This document shows positions 1 to 6,507 of a stretch of 10,631 bases of DNA, piece by piece. Source of the DNA: CBDCUE01 sp965222515 (GTDB taxonomy: Bacteria; Pseudomonadota; Alphaproteobacteria; Rickettsiales; JABIRX01); assembly GCA_965222515.1 (NCBI GenBank), contig CBDCUE010000003.1, positions 1 to 10,631 of the forward strand, in the 5' to 3' direction. Positions within the stretch are counted from its first letter, which is position 1. The number at the start of each line of letters is the position of its first letter. Under the pieces are notes generated by a model. The model had not been told where the DNA came from, did not search any database, and saw only the letters and a list, made by a program, of their open reading frames with translations. A program made the position numbers and the translations under genes.

Positions 1-934
1 AACTTAATATCATCATATCTTTTTCTTGTGAATGTTTAAAAAAATCTGGATCTGATTTTTTCAACATAGATACAAGATTCTCTGATGGTATATATATACA
101 ATTATGCAATTGATTCACTCCTCTAAAATCTTCCATTTGTGCTAATACAGTTATTATCTCATCCTTTGCATTATAAAAAAAGTTCACCCTATCATTTAAT
201 ATATCACTCAATTCTTGTCCAGATTCAACTAAGTTATTTTTATTTTCCATCAAGAAATAAGAAAATTTTACATCTATTAGAAAAGCTTCTCCTGTATAAT
301 TAGATATAATAATATAATCTAATTGATCAGGGTTTTCTTCACTTACCACATAGCTACAGTCTTTTTCTAATTGCAAAGATAAGGCATCCATTATTTTTTC
401 AAAAAATATCTCTTCTGGCAAGGTTTGATCATAAGCAAATTGTAATTTGCTAAAATCTCGCTCAATATTCAAAGCTTCTTGATTTTGCTGTTTAAAAATC
501 TTTATATTATTTATAATATTTTGATTATTTTGCTGACCAACTTCTTGATACTCTTCATCATTTCTTCGTTTTAGAACTTCCAATTCTTCTTTTAACTCTT
601 TATTTTGAAAAGATATTTGCTCAAATTGATCTCTTAACTTTATGTTTTCTTGATCATCATTGGTACTATCCTCATTTTTTGCTACATTATTTGTTGTAAA
701 ATTATGCAGCTCTCTATCATTCTCTGTTATTTTTTTCTCCAAAAAATCAAGTTGTTCTTGATTATCTTTTATAATCATTTCTTTATCTTTTAACACATTA
801 CTCATCTCATCCATAGATTTATTTTTTTTTATGCTTTCTTCATAAAAACGAGTTTGATATTTTCTTAAGGAAATACCAAATATTATTGTTCCTATAATAC
901 CAAAGGATGAAAGAAGAGATAAGATAAATAACAT
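1..934 (-). CDS. rmuC: RmuC-like DNA recombination/nuclease-family protein, C-terminus beyond window
   Basis: The minus strand is open from an ATG at 934 to the window edge, giving 311 codons without a stop, so the gene is cut off at its C-terminus. The layout is that of RmuC. A hydrophobic N-terminal anchor (about residues 1-22, LFILSLLSSFGIIGTIIFGI) is followed by a long Glu/Lys/Gln/Asn-rich coiled-coil stretch (about 25-165) and then the start of a nuclease-like domain. In that domain FLIDVKF resembles the RmuC IDSK strand, and YIPSENLVSMLKKSDPDFF resembles the family's PSEAFLSAALExDPDLL segment. RmuC proteins are membrane-anchored, limit inversions at short inverted repeats in E. coli, and have a PD-(D/E)XK-like core. 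This copy is divergent: the usual HV..HI..L..KxYW helix is not recognisable. The start was chosen because it keeps the whole anchor; no clear ribosome binding site is seen. The family call is probable, not certain. Confidence 0.65.
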   Translation of the reverse strand, partial: MLFILSLLSSFGIIGTIIFGISLRKYQTRFYEESIKKNKSMDEMSNVLKDKEMIIKDNQEQLDFLEKKITENDRELHNFTTNNVAKNEDSTNDDQENIKLRDQFEQISFQNKELKEELEVLKRRNDEEYQEVGQQNNQNIINNIKIFKQQNQEALNIERDFSKLQFAYDQTLPEEIFFEKIMDALSLQLEKDCSYVVSEENPDQLDYIIISNYTGEAFLIDVKFSYFLMENKNNLVESGQELSDILNDRVNFFYNAKDEIITVLAQMEDFRGVNQLHNCIYIPSENLVSMLKKSDPDFFKHSQEKDMMILS

Positions 935-985
935 AGCAGAAAGATGGATAATGAAAAATATACTAAAACAAAATTTATTTAGTCA

Positions 986-1079
986 GGGCTGTTTGATGCA
1001 AGTTGCTTGATGCGACACAGTCTGCAAGGAGGGAGCAATTACTTCAGATACATTCAGCAACCTGTATCAAACACAGCCC
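986..1079 (+). ncRNA. Candidate structured small RNA, possibly 4.5S/SRP RNA
   Basis: This palindrome of about 94 nt is GC-richer than its surroundings and lies between rmuC and glmU. Its ends pair: GGGCT (986-990) with AGCCC (1075-1079), then GTTTGAT (991-997) with ATCAAAC (1066-1072), with a 2-nt bulge. Interrupted pairing continues inward, for example GTTGCT (1002-1007) with AGCAAC (1056-1061). The apical part reads CAG-TCT-GCAA-GGA-GGG-AGCA (1018-1037). That resembles the bacterial SRP RNA tip, CAGG-UCC-GGAA-GGA-AGCA, with a GNRA tetraloop, but it has one G fewer and three extra G. Length and paired ends suit the small bacterial SRP RNA class. The inner symmetric loop does not fit well, so a palindromic repeat or another RNA remains possible. 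A TATACT box (959-964) upstream is a weak promoter candidate. The plus strand is preferred only because of the SRP resemblance. Confidence 0.38.
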
Positions 1080-1105
1080 AGTGTTTTAGTATAGTGTTTT
1101 AGTAT
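1080..1105. repeat. Perfect tandem duplication of a 13-bp unit
   Basis: The unit AGTGTTTTAGTAT occurs twice head to tail, at 1080-1092 and 1093-1105, directly after the palindrome. Each unit holds a T4 run, so it could serve as a weak terminator tail for the upstream RNA. It could equally be a simple slippage duplication. Confidence 0.6.
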
Positions 1106-1372
1106 AACAGTTAATTTAAATGCTAGTAGTTTAAAATTATTTCTTTATTTTAACTAGCATTATTAAAGACCGTTTTACAAACAAATTTTGTTCTTTGTTT
1201 TTTTCTATTATGAGTTTTTTAACTTCATAACAAAAGAAAATTGTGCGAATAAAATCCTACAAACACTCACATAGTATAGTATGCTATGCTTTTTAGGGTT
1301 TTACACTCACAAAAAACCAAAGAACGAGATTTATTTATGCATCGGTCTTACCAATTAATTAAATTACAATTT
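1106..1372. other. AT-rich leader of glmU with three short hairpins, no gene seen
   Basis: About 270 bases without a supported gene. Three AT-rich stem-loops follow one another. The first is 1119-1161 (AATGCTAG pairs with CTAGCATT, then TTAAAAT with ATTTTAA after a bulge). The second is about 1178-1199 (AAACAAA with TTTGTTT, followed by a T run). The third is 1209-1229 (TATGA-GTT with AAC-TCATA). The 9-mer ACACTCACA occurs at 1263-1271 and 1303-1311. The glmU frame is open back to an ATG at 1286, but the added 29 residues have no counterpart in GlmU proteins I know, so they are treated as leader. No convincing -35/-10 pair was found. Confidence 0.4.
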
Positions 1373-2719
1373 ATGATAAATAATTACAACCTTTATTTTT
1401 CAATTTTATCTGCTGGCAAAGGCACTAGAATGAATTCTACAAAACCTAAAGTTATGCAAGAAATTGCTGGCATTCCTATGCTAGAGATTTTAATCAATAG
1501 CATTAAAAAAATAGATGGTAGAAATATTAATATTATTACTTCACAAGATGATCATCTTAATCTCAAAAAATATTTTGACAATCTATCTCTAAAAAACTTA
1601 TCTTACATAATCCAAAAAGATAGATTGGGAACTGCCCATGCAGTAAAAACTTTCTTTGAGCAAAAGAAATCTCTGCAAGATGGAATTTTAATTGTATTAT
1701 ATGGAGATACACCTTTTGTTTCTCAAAAAACTATCAAAAAACTAATTAAAAAAATAGCAGAAAAAGAAGCAAAAATCATCATCGCTGCTTTTATTAGCAA
1801 TAAAGAAAATCAATATGGCAGATTAATAACAGATAAGGAAAATATTTTGAAAATAGTTGAATATAAAGAAGCAAATGAGCAGGAAAGACAGATAAAATTA
1901 TGCAATTCGGGAATTATGGCATTTGATCTTGCAACTGCCAAAAAACTTATCCCGCAAATCAACAATAATAACAGTAAAAAAGAATATTATTTAACTGATA
2001 TTGTAGAATTGGCAAATAAAAACAATGACAAAGTTCAATATATTACCACTCTAGAAGATGAAGTCCAAGGAGTTAATAACAAAGTAGAATTGGCCAAAGC
2101 TAATCAATATTATTTTCAGCAAAAAAGAGAAGAATCTTTGTTATCAGGGGTTACAATGATTGATCCACAATCAGTTTTTATTTATAATAATGTTACTTTT
2201 GGTAAAGATGTTACCATTGAGCCAAATGTAATCATCAAGGAAAATGTAAATATTGCAGATAATGCTCATATAAAATCATTTTCTTACATAGAAAACTCTG
2301 ATATTGGCAAAAATGTGGTCGTAGGGCCTTATGCTAGAATTAGACCTAAAACTACATTAGAAGATAATGTCAAAATTGGAAATTTTGTAGAAATAAAAAA
2401 CTCTACCATAAAAAATTCTTCTAAAGTAAATCATTTAAGTTATGTTGGTGATAGCATTTTAGGAAAAAATGTAAATATTGGAGCTGGCACAATCACTTGT
2501 AATTATGATGGTTACAAAAAACATAAAACCATAATAGGAGATAATGTTTTCGTTGGATCAAATAGTTGCTTTATAGCACCTATTACCATAGAAGAAAACT
2601 CACTAATTGCAGCTGGGAGTGTTATCAATAAAAAAGTTGCTAAAAATAGTTTAGCAATAGCAAGAACAAAACAAAAGAATATAGAAAATGGTGCAAAAAA
2701 ATACAAAACAAAAAATTAA
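1373..2719 (+). CDS. glmU: Bifunctional GlmU: glucosamine-1-P acetyltransferase / GlcNAc-1-P uridylyltransferase
   Basis: GlmU makes UDP-N-acetylglucosamine, the precursor of peptidoglycan and lipid A, in two cytoplasmic steps. Acetyl-CoA acetylates GlcN-1-P, and UTP then gives UDP-GlcNAc. With the ATG at 1373 the protein is 448 aa, close to the usual 450-460. The N-terminal nucleotidyltransferase domain shows LSAGKGTRM (12-20) with KPKV after it, LGTAHAV (about 85-91), LYGDTPF, NSGIMAF, EYYLTDIV and GVNNK. The C-terminal left-handed beta-helix shows RIRPKT, the acetyltransferase histidine in NHLSYVGD (about residue 354), GAGTITCNYDG, VFVGS and IAAGS. All key motifs are intact. An in-frame ATG at 1286 would add 29 unmatched residues, and another at 1337 would add 12. 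The 1373 start fits the family best, although no Shine-Dalgarno is visible. The gene overlaps ispH by 32 nt. Confidence 0.96.
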   Translation: MINNYNLYFSILSAGKGTRMNSTKPKVMQEIAGIPMLEILINSIKKIDGRNINIITSQDDHLNLKKYFDNLSLKNLSYIIQKDRLGTAHAVKTFFEQKKSLQDGILIVLYGDTPFVSQKTIKKLIKKIAEKEAKIIIAAFISNKENQYGRLITDKENILKIVEYKEANEQERQIKLCNSGIMAFDLATAKKLIPQINNNNSKKEYYLTDIVELANKNNDKVQYITTLEDEVQGVNNKVELAKANQYYFQQKREESLLSGVTMIDPQSVFIYNNVTFGKDVTIEPNVIIKENVNIADNAHIKSFSYIENSDIGKNVVVGPYARIRPKTTLEDNVKIGNFVEIKNSTIKNSSKVNHLSYVGDSILGKNVNIGAGTITCNYDGYKKHKTIIGDNVFVGSNSCFIAPITIEENSLIAAGSVINKKVAKNSLAIARTKQKNIENGAKKYKTKN

Positions 2720-3638
2720 CATATTTTTAGCAAATCCTAGAGGTTTTTGTGCTGGGGTAGATAGAGCTATTGCTATTGTGGAGCAATCATTAGTAAAATA
2801 TGGTTCTCCGATTTATATCAAGCACGAGATTGTTCACAATAAATTTGTAGTGGATTCTTTAAAGAAGAAAGGGGCAGTTTTTGTTGAAAAAATCTCAGAA
2901 ATACCAAAGAATGCTTTGTCAATTTATTCAGCTCATGGAGTATCAAAACAAATAGAGAAAGATGCACAAGAAAAAGATCTAAAAATTTTTGATGCAACCT
3001 GCCCTTTGGTAAAAAAAGTTCATACTCAAATTATAAAATTTGCAGAACAAGGCAAAGAAATAATTTTAATTGGTCATAAAGGACATCCTGAAGTGGAAGG
3101 AACTAGCGGTAGAATAGATAAAAAAATCCACTTAGTGCAAAATGTAGAAGATGCAAAAAATCTACAAGTAACAGAGCCAGAAAATTTGGCCTTTGTTTCT
3201 CAAACAACCTTAAGTGTTGATGACACCAAAGAAATAGTTATCATATTAAATAAAAGATTCAAAAATATACAAGGTCCAAAAAGTACTGATATTTGCTATG
3301 CCACCCAAAACAGACAAGATGCTGTTCAAGAATTAGTGCAGAAGAAAATAGACTTACTTTTAGTAATAGGAGCCAAAAACAGTTCTAACTCTAATAGATT
3401 ACGAGATATAGGAGAAAGCAACAAAATTACCAGCCATCTAATAGCAGATAAAAATGACATAGATTTATCTTGGTTCAAAAACACAAAAAACATAGGCATA
3501 ACCGCAGGAGCATCAGCTCCTGAAATTTTAGTTTTAGAATTGTTAGATTTTTTCAAGAATAATTTTGAAACAAACATAAAACATTTAGATGGTAAAAAAG
3601 AAAATATAGTTTTTAATTTGCCTAAGGAATTGAGGTAA
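2688..3638 (+). CDS. ispH: 4-hydroxy-3-methylbut-2-enyl diphosphate reductase IspH (LytB)
   Basis: IspH is the [4Fe-4S] enzyme that reduces HMBPP to IPP and DMAPP, the last step of the MEP isoprenoid pathway. The 316-residue length equals the E. coli enzyme. The three cluster cysteines are present: C21 in NPRGFCAGVDRA, C105 in DATCPLV and C203 in DICYATQNRQ. So are the substrate and proton-relay residues: H50 (VHNKFVV), H83 (SAHGVS), H133 and E135 (GHKGHPEVEG), SSNSNRL (232-238) and the late serine in TAGASAPEI. The gene starts inside the 3' end of glmU, so the two are probably co-transcribed and may be translationally coupled. The ATG at 2688 is the only plausible start before the first beta strand. 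In many alphaproteobacteria thrB and rnhA follow ispH; here IS debris follows. Confidence 0.97.
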   Translation: MVQKNTKQKINIFLANPRGFCAGVDRAIAIVEQSLVKYGSPIYIKHEIVHNKFVVDSLKKKGAVFVEKISEIPKNALSIYSAHGVSKQIEKDAQEKDLKIFDATCPLVKKVHTQIIKFAEQGKEIILIGHKGHPEVEGTSGRIDKKIHLVQNVEDAKNLQVTEPENLAFVSQTTLSVDDTKEIVIILNKRFKNIQGPKSTDICYATQNRQDAVQELVQKKIDLLLVIGAKNSSNSNRLRDIGESNKITSHLIADKNDIDLSWFKNTKNIGITAGASAPEILVLELLDFFKNNFETNIKHLDGKKENIVFNLPKELR

Positions 3639-3669
3639 TAATGGAGAGGGACTTCTTAAAAAAAGTCTT

Positions 3670-3721
3670 GGGGGAGTAGCAATGAATATAAGAAAAAGTT
3701 TTATAGAAGCTACTCACCCCC
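3670..3721. other. Inverted repeat with G5/C5 ends after ispH
   Basis: GGGGG-AGTAGC (3670-3680) can pair with GCTACT-CA-CCCCC (3709-3721) across a 28-nt AT-rich loop, with a 2-nt bulge. A smaller hairpin, GACTT (3650-3654) with AAGTC (3663-3667), lies just before it. It has no downstream T run, so it is not a standard intrinsic terminator, although it could act as an mRNA 3' end structure for ispH. The insA remnant begins in its loop. Confidence 0.4.
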
Positions 3722-3984
3722 ATTTCTCTATTTATAGACAATGCAATATATTAGAGATTGCAAAATCTAGCTATTATTATCAAAGATACAAATGCAAAGA
3801 GTGCTTAAGACCTTTTTGTAATTGGTGATAAAAGAGAAAAATATAGTATGAAAAAAAAGAAAAAGTAATAAAGATGTATTTAGAAGGGGTAGGAATAAGA
3901 TCTATTGAAAGACTTGAAGAGGGGTAAGTAATCCACTTATTGTTCATTGGATAAGAAAGTTTTCAAAAATATTGAAGAAGAAAT
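3682..3984 (+). pseudogene. InsA-like transposase/regulator remnant, IS1 family
   Basis: Broken coding sequence. The first piece (ATG 3682 to TGA 3826-3828, 48 codons) ends in YYYQRYKCKECLRPF, which matches the CxxC zinc-finger end of IS1 InsA (HQRYLCSHCRKTW). After several stops, the same frame resumes at 3865 with VIKMYLEGVGIRSIERLE. A shift by one base at about 3921-3924 then gives GVSNPLIVHWIRKFSKILKK, ending at TGA 3984-3986. These pieces correspond to the InsA helix-turn-helix segment ([23 protein letters not shown]). At least one nonsense region and one frameshift separate them, so no functional protein is expected. The frame alignment was made by eye. Confidence 0.65.
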
Positions 3985-4024
3985 GATCATTATACTATTT
4001 TAGCTTTATAATTGACCTATAGCC
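3985..4024 (-). repeat. IS terminal repeat A, misoriented inside copy 1
   Basis: Read on the minus strand from 4024 this begins GGCTATAGGTCAATTATAAA and continues GCTAAAATAGTAT. It matches repeat B (4835-4870) at all but one or two of 35 positions and resembles the ends at 7541-7572 and 7733-7764. It sits exactly where the InsB core has been lost. Its outer end faces right, whereas the left end of copy 1 should face left. Confidence 0.7.
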
Positions 4025-4270
4025 AAAAATTATAATGTTGATATATCTGCAAGTGATTATTATGGAGTTTATAATAAATATATTTTTGCAAAAAGACATA
4101 TAATGACTAAAGCAGAAACATCTTTAGTTGAATCAAAACACTCTTTTATAAGACATTATCTTGCTAGATTTAACAGAAAAACTAAAAGATATTCTAAAGC
4201 TATTGATATGATAGAAAATTCTTTGCTTATGCTTTTTAATAAAGAATTATTGTTATCAACTTTTATTTAG
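4022..4270 (+). pseudogene. InsB-like transposase C-terminal fragment (copy 1)
   Basis: 82 codons plus stop, with no start codon of its own: AKNYNVDISASDYYGVYNK and on to FNKELLLSTFI. Recognisable IS1-type InsB features are SDYYGVY, which corresponds to a TDDWGVY-like catalytic-domain segment. After it comes SLVESKHSFIRHYLARFNRKTKR-type sequence, which corresponds to the family's ERNN-NLRTRIKRLARKT segment, and then a YSK-x6-E end. The first two thirds of InsB are missing. The frame is still open, and most of the roughly 8 differences from the inverted copy change one residue each. Confidence 0.7.
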
Positions 4271-4302
4271 CAATACCTCTTTTTAACATAGAACCCCTTT
4301 TA

Positions 4303-4740
4303 TCAACAATTTTCTGCAGCTTCTCTTGCTAGTTTATCGGCTATTTCATTATATTTATTGCCGTTATGTGCTTTTACCCAATGCCAATTTATAGAATATT
4401 TTTGGCTTAATTCATATAATTCTTGCCATAATTCTTTGTTTTTTATTGGCTTTTTTTTTGCAGATTTCCAGTCATTTTTTATCCAATTAAAAATCCATTT
4501 AGTTATGCCATTTCTGACATATTGAGAGTCTGTGTAGACATTAATTGCAAAAGAATCCATTTTTATCTCTTCTAATGCTTGAATAACCGCCATCAACTCC
4601 ATTTGATTATTAGTTGCATCTTTGTTATTACCAGAAATCTTTTTCTCTCTGCCATTATAAATCAATATTGCTCCCCACCCTCCTTTACCTGGATTACCAA
4701 GCGATGATCCATCTGTATATATGTTTATTTCTTTAGTCAT
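4303..4740 (-). CDS. rnhA: Ribonuclease HI
   Basis: RNase HI cleaves the RNA strand of RNA-DNA hybrids in the cytoplasm: Okazaki primers, R-loops and stray replication starts. The 145-residue protein has the full catalytic set, D10 (YTDGSSLGNPG), E48 (NQMELMAV), D71 (YTDSQYV), H125 (KAHNG) and D135 (EIADKLA). Its length is normal for the single-domain enzyme. The basic-handle region (WIFNWIKNDWKSAKKKPIKN) is present. The ATG at 4740 follows only a weak A-rich ribosome site. The gene lies on the minus strand between IS copy 1 on its left and terminal repeat B on its right. In many alphaproteobacteria rnhA follows ispH and thrB on the same strand, so its inverted position here fits an IS-related rearrangement. 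Confidence 0.96.
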   Translation of the reverse strand: MTKEINIYTDGSSLGNPGKGGWGAILIYNGREKKISGNNKDATNNQMELMAVIQALEEIKMDSFAINVYTDSQYVRNGITKWIFNWIKNDWKSAKKKPIKNKELWQELYELSQKYSINWHWVKAHNGNKYNEIADKLAREAAENC

Positions 4741-4834
4741 TTCTTTTTAATTTAGTAGAAATTGTTTTTTTAATTATTTGCTAGCCATAGCTAACAGATT
4801 ATTAAAAAAAGCAATTTATGCTGAGCAGATTGAA

Positions 4835-4870
4835 GGCTATAGGTCTATTATAAAGCTAAAATAGTATTAT
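4835..4870 (+). repeat. IS terminal repeat B, solo, upstream of rnhA
   Basis: This begins GGCTATAGGTCTATTATAAA and continues GCTAAAATAGTATTAT. It is the inverted partner of repeat A (3985-4024), and the two bracket the insB fragment and rnhA. No other part of an element is recognisable here. Similarity to the other ends stops a few bases before the cimA stop codon. The remaining bases between rnhA and this repeat (4741-4834) hold no recognised feature. Confidence 0.7.
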
Positions 4871-4872
4871 TA

Positions 4873-6441
4873 TCAACACATCAAATAATAACAAATAGAA
4901 TCTTTGATTGCCATATAAGAAGCATCTATAATGTCTGTTGCAACTCCTACAGACCCCCATCTTCTACCTTTTTCATCAGTATTTTCAATTATTACTCTAA
5001 TTGATGCACTTGATGCTGATTTTGAATCTATAATTCTAACTTTATAATCACTTAATTTAGTTTTTTCTAATTTAGGATAATGCTTTATCAAAATTTCTTT
5101 TAAAGCATTACTCAAGGCTGCTACTGGACCATTACCTTCTGCAACATGCAATTCTAATTTACCTTTTATCAATAATTTTATCACAGCCTCAGAAAAAGTT
5201 ACTATCTTACCATCTTTATCTCTTCTTTTTTCATTCAACACTTTATATCTTTCTAATTGATAGCATTCTTTTAAATTACCCATAAAAGATTTTACCAATA
5301 CTACAAAACTTGCTGTTGCTATGTCGTAAGAAAACCCTTGAGCTTCTTTTTTCTTAATCAAAGCAATTAAATCATCCAATTTTTCTGCTGACACTTTTAT
5401 GTTCACTTTATTTAATCTTGAAATAATAGATGCTCTTCCTGATTGATTAGAAATCAAAATATTTCTTTGGTTACCTACTAAAGATGGCTCAATATGCTCA
5501 TAACATTTTGTGTTTTTTATCACCCCAGATGCATGCAAACCACCCTTATGAGCAAAAGCTCCATTGCCAACATAAGGTGCATAGCTATGGTAAGGATAGT
5601 TTAATAAATCACATAAATAATTAGATAGGATTTTTAAATTTTGTAATTGTTTATTGCTAATATTAATATTGTAACCTAATTTTAATTTTAAAGTTGGTAT
5701 TAAAGAAATTAAATTAGCATTACCACATCTCTCGCCCAAACCGTTTAAAGTTCCTTGAATTTGTCTTGCCCCTGCCCTTATTGCTTCCAGTGAATTTGCT
5801 ACTGCATTGCCTGTATCATTATGACAATGAATACCAATATTCTCTCCTTTAATTTTTTTAGTTACTTGTTTTATAATATCATAAATTTCATTAGGCAAAG
5901 TTCCTCCATTAGTATCACATAAAACAATCCATCTTACCCCTGTTTGATATGCTGTTTTTATTACTTCCAAAGAATATTCTGGATTTTCTTTGTAACCATC
6001 AAAAAAATGTTCTGCATCAAAAAACACTTCTTTCTTTTTTTCTTGTAAAGCTTTAATTGATGACTTAATTATTTCCAAATTCTTTTTAAGAGATATATTA
6101 AGGGCTTCTCTTACTTGAAAATCCCAGCTTTTTCCTACGATAGTAATAATTTTTGCTTTTGACTCTAAAAGATTGCTAAAACCTTTATCTTTATTGACTG
6201 TAAGCTTTGCTTTGTGAGTCATTCCAAAAGCAGTAATAATGGATTTTTTTGTTTTAGGAAAAATATCAAAAAATTCACTATCAACAGGATTTGCACCAGG
6301 CCAACCTGCTTCAATATAATCCACACCTAAAGTATCTAATTTTTGGACAATGTCTAATTTGTCATTGAGCGAAAAATCAATAAAAGGAGTTTGACCACCA
6401 TCTCTTAAAGTGGTGTCATATAGATAAATTTTGTTTTTCAT
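4873..6441 (-). CDS. cimA: (R)-citramalate synthase, CimA type
   Basis: This HMGL-like acyltransferase probably condenses pyruvate and acetyl-CoA to (R)-citramalate, the first step of the threonine-independent route to 2-oxobutyrate and isoleucine. The 522-residue length suits the long CimA type. The TIM barrel shows DTTLRDGGQ (9-17), IEAGWPGANP (43-52), CDTNGGT (175-181), the metal-binding HCHND (205-209) and GTLNGLGERCGNANL (230-244). HKGGLHASG follows at 298-306, then YEHIEP and VGNQRN, typical of CimA rather than LeuA. The C-terminal part (about 390-522), with HVAEGNGPVAALSNAL and SASSASIRV, is the LeuA-type dimer/regulatory domain that binds the feedback inhibitor. DGGQ replaces the commoner DGAQ. 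No leuCDB, ilv or other branched-chain gene lies in this window, and the 3' end abuts an IS repeat. 2-isopropylmalate or homocitrate synthase are less likely alternatives. Confidence 0.88.
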   Translation of the reverse strand: MKNKIYLYDTTLRDGGQTPFIDFSLNDKLDIVQKLDTLGVDYIEAGWPGANPVDSEFFDIFPKTKKSIITAFGMTHKAKLTVNKDKGFSNLLESKAKIITIVGKSWDFQVREALNISLKKNLEIIKSSIKALQEKKKEVFFDAEHFFDGYKENPEYSLEVIKTAYQTGVRWIVLCDTNGGTLPNEIYDIIKQVTKKIKGENIGIHCHNDTGNAVANSLEAIRAGARQIQGTLNGLGERCGNANLISLIPTLKLKLGYNINISNKQLQNLKILSNYLCDLLNYPYHSYAPYVGNGAFAHKGGLHASGVIKNTKCYEHIEPSLVGNQRNILISNQSGRASIISRLNKVNIKVSAEKLDDLIALIKKKEAQGFSYDIATASFVVLVKSFMGNLKECYQLERYKVLNEKRRDKDGKIVTFSEAVIKLLIKGKLELHVAEGNGPVAALSNALKEILIKHYPKLEKTKLSDYKVRIIDSKSASSASIRVIIENTDEKGRRWGSVGVATDIIDASYMAIKDSICYYLMC

Positions 6442-6507
6442 ATCATTCTTAAATTTTTTATTTAATATATTTTTATTTAATATATAGCTAAATTATATAA
6501 AAAACCA
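6442..6507. promoter_or_regulatory. Divergent promoter region between cimA and cysQ-like gene
   Basis: The 66-bp gap between the two divergent starts is nearly all A/T. It contains a perfect 14-bp direct repeat, TTTATTTAATATAT, at 6457-6470 and 6472-6485 (period 15). Several TATATT/TAATAT boxes on both strands could serve as -10 elements, but no clear -35 box can be picked. A repeat of period 15 does not match a helical-phased operator (10-11 or 21 bp), so slippage duplication is as likely as a regulator site. Confidence 0.35.

Larger units (their letters stand above)
3682..4277 (+). mobile_element. Degraded IS1-like insertion sequence, copy 1
   Basis: This element remnant holds, in order, an InsA-type N-terminal piece (3682-3984), an inverted terminal-repeat fragment (3985-4024) and the C-terminal third of an InsB-type transposase (4022-4270). 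The right end reads TTTATTTAGCAATACC and stops at about 4277. Read inward on the minus strand this begins GGTATTGCTAAATAAAAG, which recalls the GGTNATGCTG start of IS1 ends. The left boundary cannot be seen. The catalytic middle of InsB is missing, and the terminal repeat at 3985-4024 points the wrong way for this element, so more than one rearrangement has happened. The 3' part differs at only about 8 of 255 positions from the inverted copy at 7266-7572. Confidence 0.7.

Noticed and set aside
481..840. Possible coding repeats in the Asn/Gln/Lys-rich middle of the RmuC-like gene
   Set aside because: No regular period is visible. The composition is that of a coiled coil in an AT-rich genome.
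1286..1372. N-terminal extension of GlmU from the ATG at 1286
   Set aside because: The 29 added residues do not resemble any GlmU start I know. The family motif LSAGKGTRM falls at the normal distance when the ATG at 1373 is used.
2512..2706. 64-codon minus-strand frame inside glmU
   Set aside because: It lies wholly opposite conserved GlmU sequence, and its hydrophobic look comes from the complementary AT-rich codons.
3326..3577. 83-codon minus-strand frame inside ispH
   Set aside because: It is antisense to conserved IspH motifs, with no independent evidence of coding.
3650..3721. Intrinsic terminator of ispH
   Set aside because: The hairpins are present, but no T run follows either stem, so the standard terminator form is not met.
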